Assembly: GCF_000801105.2 (NCBI RefSeq)
Contig: NC_079511.1
Coordinates: forward strand, 13,942,784 to 14,006,783
Direction: 5' to 3'
Source: Raphanus sativus
Taxonomy: Eukaryota; Streptophyta; Magnoliopsida; Brassicales; Brassicaceae
DNA length: 64,000 bases
Each line of letters begins with the position of its first letter. Positions within the stretch are counted from its first letter, which is position 1. The notes under the pieces were generated by a model. It was given only the letters and a program-made list of their open reading frames with translations, was not told the origin of the DNA and searched no databases. Shown piece by piece: positions 25,581 to 36,180 of the stretch. The position numbers were made by a program, and so were the translations under genes.

Positions 25581-27170
25581 TTATTATTATATTATTTATG
25601 AAGTGATTATGCTGATTTGTCATATTCTCCATGATTTTAGGCTTACTCGATAATAATTTTTATATATTTAATAATAAACAGTTTTGAAAACATGATATTA
25701 CAATATTTCAGATGTACAAATATTTGATATTATCTTGTTTTTATTATATAAAATTTTCATTTGATTCTAAGTGAGTCAATAATTTTGATAATATAATTTA
25801 TTTATATATTATTTGAATATATGTTAATGTTGTAACATATATATATATATATATATATAATTTTTTAAAATAATTCTGATAATTAAAAGGTTATCAATTT
25901 TGTCCCGTCAATATTTATATATTTATTAATATGTCAGTAAGGTGCGGGGCGGGGGTTTAAAACATTCGAGGCCTAAAATAGTACTATGTTTTTTTGCACT
26001 TTTGATGATGATGTGGGATCGAATACTAGCTGAGAAAGTCTCGTCTTTCCGTTTTATGATCCATATTTTGTTACTATTGGATCTTTTGTTTTTTTTCCTC
26101 CTACCAACATTGACGGTTTTTTATGTTGCCTAATAGTAATTTTTGTACTCTGTTTACCGGGATTTTTGGGGTTGCTCCCCTACATTTGAATGAAACTCAC
26201 CAGAGTTAAGATTTAGCCATTGACAACGAGGATCTCACACGCAGAATTGTGGACCTAGATTGCCTGAGGTTAAGATTTTTGTCAAACTAGCAGCTGCTAG
26301 CTTTTTTTTCATCTAATCGAACATTTCATGATTTCATGTGATCCTAATTTTTATATTTTTATTCACTAAAAGTATTAAAACTTTATCCACCAAAAGTACT
26401 AAAAATAATGAAATTTGGACTATTAGTATTCATATTCAATATGTAGAGTTGGGTCATGACTGCCTTAACTTTTTTATTTTAGATGAATGTATCAAATTAT
26501 TTTTGAATGAAATTTTTTATCGGCTCATGCATTGACATACTTTTTGAAAATGATTTATTACTTTAAAAATTGAAAATTGTGTCAAACATATGTATTTTTT
26601 CCAAACATATCTATTTCATGCATCATTAATCATAATGTTTCAGACATTTGAAACAAAAAAAATTGTTTGTTCTTGGGTAGCATATATCTGTTTTCCCACG
26701 CATTTTTAGTATGTTTTTTTTTCCTGAGAAAGGATTATTCTTGGTAATCCAACACTTTATTATTTTTGTATATGTTGCATTAATGATTATTAAGATACCA
26801 ACATAACTATTTTATGGTTTGAGTTTCTTGATTACCGAAAGTGTAGTGATATTTGATTAATATTCTCTCTTTTTAAAAAAATATTTAACACTTCAAAAGA
26901 TTTCTCTTATTTAAAATTTAATAATATTTTCAATATTAAATATTAAATTATGTAAAATTCTTATATAATATGGCTCGCTATATTCTGTAGTTTATTTTGA
27001 TTAGTTGAATTACGGTCATATAGAAATTTAATGAGTTTGATGACAAAAATATTAGTGACTTTTTGTTTATAATAAAAGTATTTTTTCTCAATTGAAAAAT
27101 GAGGGAGTGTGAATATATAATGGTAATAATCATAAAATTGGGAACGCATATAGCATCATGACGAGGTGCT
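25581..27170. other. AT-rich intergenic region
   Basis: No gene was recognised. There is a (TA)n microsatellite at about 25838-25860. A less AT-rich patch at 25940-26290 could be part of an old retroelement, but no domain is readable. Weak Stowaway-like ends (TTCTCTCTTTTT near 26862 and AATGAGGGAGTG near 27104) may mark a decayed MITE. Confidence 0.35.
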
Positions 27171-27179
27171 ATTGTTTAA

Positions 27180-27760
27180 ATCATCCTAAGAGACATGAGC
27201 ACCAATCTGGCTCCCAACGTCCCATAATCAATATCTTTATACTCATAAATCAAAAGAGTATGAATATATAGTGTTTCATCTCCGCTTGATTTTAGAAATT
27301 GTGTTAGAAATATTATCTTTATATTCACAAATCAAAAGAATAATTTGAGTCAGTCCTAAATACCATGTTTGTCCGTTTTTAATAAATGACAACAACATTT
27401 ATCTGTCAATATTTGTGTCGTCGTCTCATCCAACGTGTTGTTTAAATTGTCATTCCCACATTCCGAGTTCAAACTTTGTAGGCAAACATGAAGAAAATTG
27501 AGACTGTTCATGCGAGTAATGATGCATAAGCTCCATCTCATATTTAATCTCTGGTAAATTGGCGGGAGCTTCAATAGGAGATATATTCACATCTTCTTAC
27601 ACCTTTTATGACTATTGATCACTCTAGAAAAAAATGGATGAGACGTCGAACCTACTACTATGGATACACGTATCACCATAAAAAATACTTTGGCTTATTT
27701 GTTTTTTTTTTTGGATTTTAGATTGGTGACAACAAACGAGATATCTTATCGGGAAATGAG
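27180..27760 (-). pseudogene. Broken tandem copy of the ECA1/prolamin-like gene
   Basis: On the minus strand this segment matches the intact gene at 28162-28689 and its 5' flank. Readable parts are NFLHVCLQSLNSECGND, followed by a stretch with TTTQILTDKCCCHLLKT. The shared 5' flank is GATTGGTGACA near 27721 and 28713. The signal peptide is not readable and the frame breaks around 27356 and 27600. It is a duplicate that has lost function; the cysteine core (C..C..CC) is still visible. Confidence 0.75.
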
Positions 27761-28161
27761 TATTTGTTGAAAATTTATATGGGTCATAATATAACTTAAG
27801 ATCTACAATTGCATATGCCGATATGCACTGTTGTGATTCGCATTCTTTCTACATATGACTTATGAAAACATATATCAAATAAATATCAAAATATTTTACA
27901 TTTGTTTTGCCGTTTGAGTAAATGATTTTGGCAGTAATTTGCAAACCAACCCAAGTTGGAACAGTTTATTCTCTATCATACGAGAATGATACCATCATTG
28001 AGTATTTTTCATTGGACCTGAGATCCTTGATTAGAAAATATAAATATTTGCATGGCCATATAATCTTAAGAATACATCAAACCTATAATGCATTTTTCAA
28101 TGGTGTGATAGGAATCATAAAACTCAAAATGCATATATATATATATCAAGACGATGAAATA

Positions 28162-28689
28162 TTAGTTTAGTTCTTCCAAAAAAATTGGAGAACCAATATG
28201 GCTCCCAACTCTGCGGACACAATCTTTCCATGTATGTTTGCTTTTTGGAATAGCCTTCGACACAATATTATTATACTCAGTGTTTGAAGAAATGATATGA
28301 GCCACTCCTAGATGACATTTTTTGCCAATCTTTAATAGATTACGGCAGCATTCATTCGTCAATTGTGTCGTAGTTTTATCCAACATGTTCTGGACAATGT
28401 TATCTCCACAATCCGAATTCAGCTTTTGAAGGCAAATCTGAAGAAAATTAAACTGTTTGTCTGTGTATTGTCTCCCAAGCTTCATGTTATATTCCATTGT
28501 CGGTGGATCAGCTTCGAATGGAGATTTATCAGGAGTTTCAGTGTAGATATAAAAACATGGCGGAGGAGATATACTCACATCTTCTGGTACATCTAGAGAA
28601 TATCGATCAAATTTTTGGGAAAAAATTGTGTGAGCCATGATAAATAGTACCGTGAATACGAGCATTAACATGGAAAGAGACTTTGCCAT
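28162..28689 (-). CDS. ECA1/prolamin-like small secreted protein
   Basis: Single-exon gene of 175 residues. Residues 1-24 are a signal peptide (MAKSLSMLMLVFTVLFIMAH..). The mature part has the cysteine arrangement of the plant prolamin-like (ECA1 gametogenesis-related) family: LQICLQKLNSDCGD, then NECCRNLLKIGKKC, then KDCVRRVG. Members are egg-cell or early-gametophyte secreted proteins in Arabidopsis; a role in reproduction is inferred from the family. A further upstream cysteine (PPPCFYIY) lies outside the usual core. A broken copy lies 400 bases downstream, so the locus has been tandemly duplicated. In position it recalls At1g30974. No intron is needed and the ATG is the first in frame. 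Confidence 0.75.
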   Translation of the reverse strand: MAKSLSMLMLVFTVLFIMAHTIFSQKFDRYSLDVPEDVSISPPPCFYIYTETPDKSPFEADPPTMEYNMKLGRQYTDKQFNFLQICLQKLNSDCGDNIVQNMLDKTTTQLTNECCRNLLKIGKKCHLGVAHIISSNTEYNNIVSKAIPKSKHTWKDCVRRVGSHIGSPIFLEELN

Positions 28690-28953
28690 ATTTTCTTTTG
28701 GTTCAGGATGTTAGATTGGTGACAGCGAACTAGAGATGTTATAGGACAATGCATACGTTTTATTTGTAAAAGAGTAATTAATTGATGATAAGTTTATTCA
28801 TTGATACTTTTATGTTAATTCATTAACCATTATTTAACAGTTCTTTGGATAAAATCACCATTTAACGGTTTGGTTTCAAAATAACGTTTACACTAAATTA
28901 CAAATATGTTTTAGTACTAGCTGAAAAGTCTCATCATTCTGCTATATGAATTA

Positions 28954-29699
28954 CTAGGGGAAACCCATCCTATGGGCATGTAAGTAAATAAACGAATAAT
29001 GTATGAAAATTATATAAATTTGAAATTATGTTTATAAATCTTATATATAATTTTGTGATATTAACTTTTTATTTGTTTTGTTTTTAGATATTATATGTAT
29101 ATTTCACCACTAAAAGATGCATGAAAAGGTATTTATTTTACATATTTTCAATAGTTTTATTTTAATTCTGATTGTAAGTATATATATTTAAAGATAATTG
29201 TGATTTGTGATCCAAGTCTTAACATGTAATGACATCTTTTGTCTTAAGCCACCTCAACATCAACTGCCTATGAGTCAAGACTTAGAACACCCTGAAGTGA
29301 TCCAGGGAATTATGATTTTAGACTGAAATTAGATACATTATCTCAAAATCACTTTTACTAAAAAAATAACTTTATCTTTGACATAAACAGTTTTCCTTTC
29401 ATTCTTTATTGTATTTTTTTTTTTACTTTTTATCTATTTTGAAAAAGTGGAATTATTTATTTATTTGTTGTTATTTAGAAATAATATTTTCTATTATAAA
29501 TTTTAAAAATTAAGATAAAATATGTGAATATTTTATAAATTTCGACTTAGTAATAAGCATATGTATTTTGATGAAAACTTTTAATACATAAATAATTTGA
29601 TGTTTGATTTAAACATTTCAAGAAAATCAAATTAATTAGATATAAACTAATAAATATTTATAACACGATTATGCTTGCATGTGCGGACAAAACACCTAG
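28954..29699. mobile_element. Segment bounded by two outward-facing Helitron 3' ends
   Basis: At 28953-28985 the minus strand reads hairpin CCCAT AGG ATGGG, TTTCCCCTAG, then T: a Helitron 3' end pointing left. At 29675-29700 the plus strand reads GCATGTGCGGACAAAACACCTAG then T, a weaker-hairpin Helitron 3' end pointing right. The 5' ends belonging to each were not identified, so this is either two truncated or nested copies. The interior is AT-rich and non-coding. Confidence 0.5.
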
Positions 29700-30145
29700 T
29701 TAGGAATATAAGTAAATTGGTGTAAACACGTAAATCGATGACATTTTTTATTTATAATTATTTTTATGGTAAAAAAATCTAAACAATCACTTATATATAT
29801 ATTTTATGAATATAAATAAATATTAATGATATTAACATAAATATATAATATATTTTAATATAAATATCTATTAAATGAGATTTATTAATCATATATTTTA
29901 TGATTATATATTTATGTTTTATAACAAAAATTATAAGCTCGTGATAACAAAATTTTTAAAGTGAAACTTATAATAGTTTTAATGATTTATAACGGTTTTT
30001 CAATATTCACTTCAAAGTTTGAAATAAAATTTTAATTTCTCAAGAACTGTACAATGAAAAATTTATAACTAAAATATTTTTGTAGTTTTATATTGGTATA
30101 TTCATATATATATATATATAATATTTTGTATTTTTATATTGGTAT

Positions 30146-30207
<62 letters not shown>

Positions 30208-31185
30208 TATTTGAATATCTATTCATGTAGAAATTTTACTCATATGGTTTTATGATCATTTATATTTCTTATAAAAAAACTTTTAAACCATGTCATTTCT
30301 AAAATTTTAAATTATAACATACACGAAAAATGTAAATTTAGTTTTATTTTGGAATTTTTTTATAGGATTAAAATGATTGTTTATTTTATGTTAATAATAT
30401 AATTTTAAACATAAATGATGGAAGATACACAAGTTGTTATTAAATATTAAATTTATTAATTTCATATACATATATATACTATAATCATATCAGGTAATTT
30501 CATAACTTTTATATAAGGAAAAACGAAAAATATTAATTGTACATTATTAATTAATTTTTAGTAAAATTTGAAAATATATAGATATAGATTATTTAGGTAT
30601 TTTTAGATTCTTACGGACATATCCGGACATGAGAGGGTCTGAAACAAAATCCACACAAATTTTTTAAGTAGTTGAACATAGCCTAATTTCAAAAACCTAA
30701 AAAATATGATACCAGAAAGAAACGATTTGGGCAAATGAGTATACGAATAGCTATGTCTAACTAATTTTTAAACAAATAAAAAGGTTATTCACCGTTTTGA
30801 ATTTTTTTTACAGATGAAAAAATTTCATTTAAACATGTTGAATTATTATGATTAACAAGTACAATAAATATTATCGAATTACCGTGGTAAAGACAATTTA
30901 TAAACTAGCTGCAAAAAGTGAAAAATAAATGTAAAATTTGTAATAAAACACTTAAAATGTAAGTTTCATTTTATACTTTGTAATAAATGTTGTCAAACTA
31001 ATTAAAATTATAATAAATGAAGTGTTGGAATAATTTAAAAATGAAAAAAAATCTGTAAGAAACCTCTTGAAATATGTAAGTATTTAGTTTATACTTCAGT
31101 TTTAATCCAATAGAATATCACAAACTCAATCTACAATACCCATATATGTTGAAAATATTTTAATTATTAAATATTTATTTTGTAT
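29700..31185. other. Very AT-rich region with microsatellites
   Basis: No genes seen. A compound (CA)n(TA)n microsatellite occupies about 30147-30202, and a shorter (TA)n lies at 30105-30120. Confidence 0.6.
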
Positions 31186-32084
31186 CTTTTTTTTTTGAAT
31201 GAATGTTAAATTTTATTCATCAAAAAAGCCTTCTTACAACTAGTGCAACCTTTTTAACTTTTGCAACAAGCAAATAAAAACAACATTGAAATAAAATCCT
31301 TTACAAAAACTACTACTCCAAAGCCTCCTATCCCCCTCAAATTTGACCATGAGGCACAAGTCAAATTTGGCAATGCTATGAGAATCTCCTCATTAAAACC
31401 CACATTAGAGAAAACCCTATTGGGACAAAACTCTAATGGGGAAAAAAAGTAAGAAACTCAATAGCTAGGGGATCACCATCCTCACAACCTCCAAACCCTG
31501 ATCAACGTCACCCGCAAAAGACCAAAACCACAAGCAGAAAACTATCTTGTTCTTGTTTGAAACCAAAAAGTAAGAACATCCTCCATACCTTTTTCCCCCC
31601 TTGATTTGATCAGACTAAGCTTGTTTCTAATACTATTTTCAGTCAGCTTCACAAGAACTTCTATTGGCATCATCTTGTCTCCATGTTTTACTTTATTCCT
31701 TTCCCTCCAAATAGAATACACAGCCACCTGAAAAGCATATCTCACGCAAAACAAACTCTTTTTATCCATAGCTCCATCTCTCGAAATAGTATGCACTATC
31801 CTTTGCCAATCATTAGTATGAAACCTCCCAAAAATGCCTTTGACCAGATGATCCCAAAGTTGAACCGAGTAAGAGCATTTGAAAAACAAATAATCTCTAG
31901 TCTCTGAATTATTTTTACAGAGAATGCATACTGAGTCAACCCCTTGACACCATTTGGATATTTTATCCATAGTGGAAAGTCTGTTTTGCATAGCCAACCA
32001 GGTAATAAAAGCAAATCTCGGAGTGGCCATAGAGAACCAAACCCCCTTAGTCCAACTTTGCTTCACCCTGTCTGTCCTTTACAA
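31186..32084 (-). mobile_element. 5'-truncated LINE with a zf-RVT domain
   Basis: On the minus strand 32066-31542 encodes 174 residues of the zinc-binding region that follows reverse transcriptase in plant LINEs. It includes FAFITWLAMQNRLSTMDKI, CILCKN, and later YSIWRERNKVKHGD. A 3' untranslated part runs down to a poly(A) tract read on the minus strand at about 31188-31197. The reverse transcriptase itself is missing, as expected for 5' truncation on insertion. The upstream border abuts a Helitron-like start at about 32085. It is non-functional. Confidence 0.85.
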
Positions 32085-33279
32085 ATCTATCAATACTAAA
32101 AGGGGCATATAAGCTCCATTGAGCCTATCCACGTCTGCAAAAAAAATCTGTCAATTAGAAGACTTTATTTTGCCACGTCATGTCATTCTTAAATCGATAA
32201 TAAAAATTCCGATCTTCCTCGTGTGGGTTCATATTATTTCGTACTGGCCCATATTAAGCCTATTTCACAACAATTTAATATTCCTTGATCGTCTCTGACC
32301 CTTCCTCTTCTTTTCCGTCATCGTTTCGCTTCTCTGGAAATCACTGTTACCACAAACATTATTGGATCATTAGTCTGGGTTTTTAATATCTCGCAGTGGC
32401 TCAGTTCAAGCCCATCTTTCAAAAACCCTGAGGATCGCCGACTAGAATCCTTCAACTCTTTCGTTTTATTATCATTTCATCTCTCTGTAAATCGACGTTA
32501 TCACCACCACTTTTGATCATTCAACGGTGTTCTTTATTCCTCTGTTTTTGGCTTCCTTCCACCTCCCTTTGTTTCTCTTACTATTTAAATACCTTCATTG
32601 AATATTACATGCAACCAAAAACTACAAGAGAAGATAAAAGTCATGTCCATCCACTCTGTTAGATCCACTGGAAAATCTCCCATCTCTACCAGAAAATCTC
32701 CATTGGCCTGATATTGGAAAGTTATATTAATGCAATATATCGAAGATTTATTACTAGGAGTGTTCAATCCGGATATCGGTTCGGTTTCGGTCCGGGTTTT
32801 TTCGGTATTTCGGTTAGTAAAATACAACTATCATTCTAAATCCATATTTGATTCGGTTCGGTTCACTTTATATACCATCGTTTTTTGGTTTATTCGGTTT
32901 TATACAAAAAATATAATTATTTAGTTTGAGATCATATTATATAAATTTTAGAGTCAGTTTGTCAATGCAATCATTTATTAAAAAATTATTATCTATTCAA
33001 ATAAAAGAACAAAAAAAATAAAAACGCTTCTACCATCAAACAAAATAACTAAATCTAGAATTAAAATCAAAGTTAGAAATTTTGAAAATAAAAATTAAAA
33101 ATAAAACAGAAGCATGGAAGAAAAGCTTTTTCTACTCATCCATATTTAGTGTTCATCAAAATCAAGTTTCTTCGAGTGAACATGAAACTCTTTTCTTTTA
33201 TAGATAAGAAATAAAGTTGTGAATAGTTTTCACTAATAGTTATCGATCAAATTTATAATCTTTAGGTCAATTTAGTTAA
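32085..33279 (+). mobile_element. Helitron 5' fragment and CCGAA-type repeat
   Basis: TCTATCAATACTAAAAGGGG at about 32085 after an A is a typical Brassicaceae Helitron start. The next 450 bases resemble the leader of the RPA1-bearing type, but no matching 3' end was found, so it is likely truncated. At 32757-32890 a second element begins with AGGAGTGTTCAATCCGG and contains repeated GGTTCGG blocks, like the hAT-related repeats elsewhere. No gene is readable. Confidence 0.45.
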
Positions 33280-33916
33280 TCTCCTATATATTAAAAGAGA
33301 AACATTCAATATTTTAGCTATGACATGTGTCATCACTTGAAAGCTTCTTAAAGTCTCTAGAGAAATATGTTGGTCCACTAAAAATATATTATATAGTTCT
33401 CATTAAATTAACCATGAAATTAATTAGCTATTTACAATTAATATTATTCATTCTTGCATTAAATAAAGATACGGAACTACCAAAAATGAATCCAATATAT
33501 ATTTTACAATTAATGATTTTAATGATAAAGATTTGATAGAAATCTATATATCCTCTATTGTTTTAATGATATATTTTTAAAATAAATTAAATAATCATAT
33601 TAATCATGTTATAAAAATTTATATTTTTTGTATATGTTATATTTGAATTTTTTAAAATACTATTAATTATGAAAATTGTTAAAAGTCTCACATCAAAAAT
33701 TTAGTGATTTATGGTTTAAATTTTTTGTTATAATAAAATACAAATGATCATAAAAATATATAAATAAAAATTACATTTAATAGATATTCAAATTAATATA
33801 TATATATATATATGGCTTATGACATGATATCATTATGGTGGAATGATCAATGTTAGTATTCAACGATTATTCAAATATACATTTCATTCGGTGCATGTGC
33901 GCGGATAATCACCTAG
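33280..33916 (+). mobile_element. Small non-autonomous Helitron
   Basis: It starts TCTCCTATATATTAAAAGAG after an A. It ends with the imperfect hairpin GTGCATGTGCGCGG and ATAATCACCTAG, with T at 33917. The interior is AT-rich and non-coding, including a (TA)n run near 33798. Confidence 0.75.
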
Positions 33917-34795
33917 TTTGCTAATTACTATATCAGTCCGATTAATTTGTTTTTGGTTAAACAATTAACAAATTTCTATATCGAGAAATATAAGAAATAG
34001 CTACCTATAAAAAATATAGGGAAAAAAATATCAAACAAAGTTTTTGTCATAAAATAGCATCACAAGGAGAAAAATGACCAAAAGAAATTTTATTGAAGGG
34101 TAAATATGCATTTATAACCTTTGAGTTAATTAATTTAAGACTTATGGTTTCGAGTTAAAGAGTAGATTTTAGGAATGTGTTCAAAATTTTTAAAACAAAA
34201 AATAAAAATTGTTATTTGAGAGATTTGCCCAAAAATATATACAAATGGGATATATGTTCATTGTTTCCCGCACGCAAAAAAATAGTAAGAAAATTATTTA
34301 ATATATACAAAATAAAGCAGGGGAACTTTAAAAAATATTATAGTACAAAATATCAGACTTTTTAAGTGCTATCCAAACAATTTGCTAACTTTTTGGTCTT
34401 TGGTCAACAATTTGATAATTACTATATCAATCAGATTTATTTCTTTTTGGTCAAACAATTAACCAGTTTCAATACCAAGAAAAGTAAGAAATAGCTACTT
34501 ATAAAAAAATATAATAAGAGGATATATGTTCATTGTTTCTCACATGCAAAAAGATAGTAAAAAATCTTGTATATATACAAAATAAAACAGGGGAATTTAA
34601 AAATTTTATAGTACAAAATATCAGACTTTGTAAGTGTGATCCAAACAAATTAGCTAACTTTTGGTCTTTGGTCAAACACTAACCAATTTCTATATCACGA
34701 AAAATAAAATAGCTATTTGTAAAAATTATAAGAAGAGGATATATGTTCATTGTTTCTCACATACAAAAAAAAATTAATCTTCAGAACACAAATCC
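33917..34795 (+). repeat. Tandemly repeated upstream block of the thionin-like gene
   Basis: A block containing GGATATATGTTCATTGTTTC recurs at 34248, 34520 and 34737, each followed by CA..CAAAAA. Companion blocks also recur: AATTACTATATCA at about 33923 and 34417, TTTGGTCTTTGGTCAA at about 34393 and 34663, and ATATCAGAC at about 34350 and 34618. So the DNA directly upstream of the small secreted gene is built of two full and one partial tandem copies. The first copy is interrupted by roughly 200 bases of another repeat. Confidence 0.7.
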
Positions 34796-34807
34796 AAATA
34801 AAAAAAC

Positions 34808-35577
34808 ATGGCTGGAAAATATAATTCAATGATAATAGTCTTTATTATGGTGATGATGATAATGGTGATGGAACAAGCCAACGGAGAAACATCGGCTGAA
34901 TGCCGTGACCGTTGCAGTCAAAGTTGTGCCATGACCGGCACACTTCCGATCAAATGCCTCCAGACTTGTTACAATAGATGCCACAGCTTACAATCTCATA
35001 CAATAGGTAACTATTCCTTTAACATTGATTTTAACCTAAAAACATAAGACAAAAAAAGTTTTGAAACAAAAACCAAGTAAATGTAGAATTTATGATTATT
35101 GTGATGTTTTCTAACTATAAAAAAATATACTTCATTTTATTATCAATGGATATATTTAGACTGAATTTTAATAAACTAGACTGTTATTTCAGTTAAATGA
35201 TCGAAATTGACTATTTATTTGAAACCAAAAGTTGGAAAATATAATACAGTTTTAACAAAACAAAAAAAAAATATAATACAGTAACGTTTTGTTTTGAAAA
35301 CGTGAAGTATCACTAATTAGTTACGTGGTTTAAATCTAAAAAGTCTGTCCGAATAAGTTTCATATAATGTGATTAAAACAATATAGCTTTGTAGGTAAAT
35401 ATCCCTAAGAGAATTATTTTCAAACACAAAATACTGTAAAAAGATTTATTTAATTGCAGTGTAGTTTTTGTCAAATTTTAAATATTTGATACTGTTTTAA
35501 TAGAATTTATCATAAATGAATCAATCGATGCATGTTTTTACTTTGGAAGTGCAGGCATAGAAGAAATGAAGCCATGA
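34808..35577 (+). CDS. Thionin-like cysteine-rich secreted peptide
   Basis: Two exons, 34808-35006 and 35555-35577, join in frame (GGC across the junction) to give 73 residues ending IGIEEMKP. Residues 1-26 are a signal peptide rich in Met, Ile and Val (..MIMVMEQANG). The mature peptide has six cysteines in C-x3-C, C and C-x3-C-x3-C spacing (CRDRC, SC, CLQTC, YNRC), the pattern of the small plant thionin-like family. In Arabidopsis a gene so described (At1g30972, from memory) sits in the same interval. Function is unknown; antimicrobial or reproductive signalling roles are known for related peptides but not shown here. Tandem promoter repeats lie just upstream. Confidence 0.75.
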
Positions 35578-36180
35578 ATCCAGACTATCCAGTGTTGGAC
35601 TCTTGGGAATTATATTCATAAGAAGCATGAATCAATTGTAACAGTATTAAATAAAAATAAACTTGGAACTACTTATCCTTTGCCCTTTTAGTTACATTAA
35701 TATTTATTTAAATTAGACTAAGAAATAAGAAATAACATAAACCACTCTCACATAAGAAACAACGATGCTCTTTACTAAAAGGAAGACATAGCAGAAGAGA
35801 AAATAATTCTGAAAAAAGCCGAAGTTACTATTGATCCAATAGTACATCGTAATCACACACTAAATCTGGTAGAGACGATAATGCCTCTTTTAGCACCAAT
35901 AATTCCTCCAAAATTCACTCATCGATCCAACATGGTATCCCCATGAGTTTGATCAAATGAAAATCTATATGCAGTGTGCGGATCCTGAAGAGTGTGTTAT
36001 TATACTTATAAAAAGAACTAGTGGCACAAAGTTCATATCTTTGCCTTGAGGCTCCACCGATTATTACTACTATCAGTAACCAAATAGACGACGAGTATTT
36101 GACTTTCAAGGCTCATTATCAAACATTCCCCTGGACAGAGCATAGACGTCGATAGAATCTCTAAGGCGGGAACATGGGAC
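35578..36180. other. Intergenic gap
   Basis: No recognisable gene. It lies between the thionin-like gene and a degenerate LINE. Confidence 0.4.

Noticed and set aside
30147..30202. CRISPR-like or tandem array
   Set aside because: It is a plain CA/TA microsatellite; no spaced repeats of CRISPR type occur anywhere in the window, and the genome is plant nuclear.
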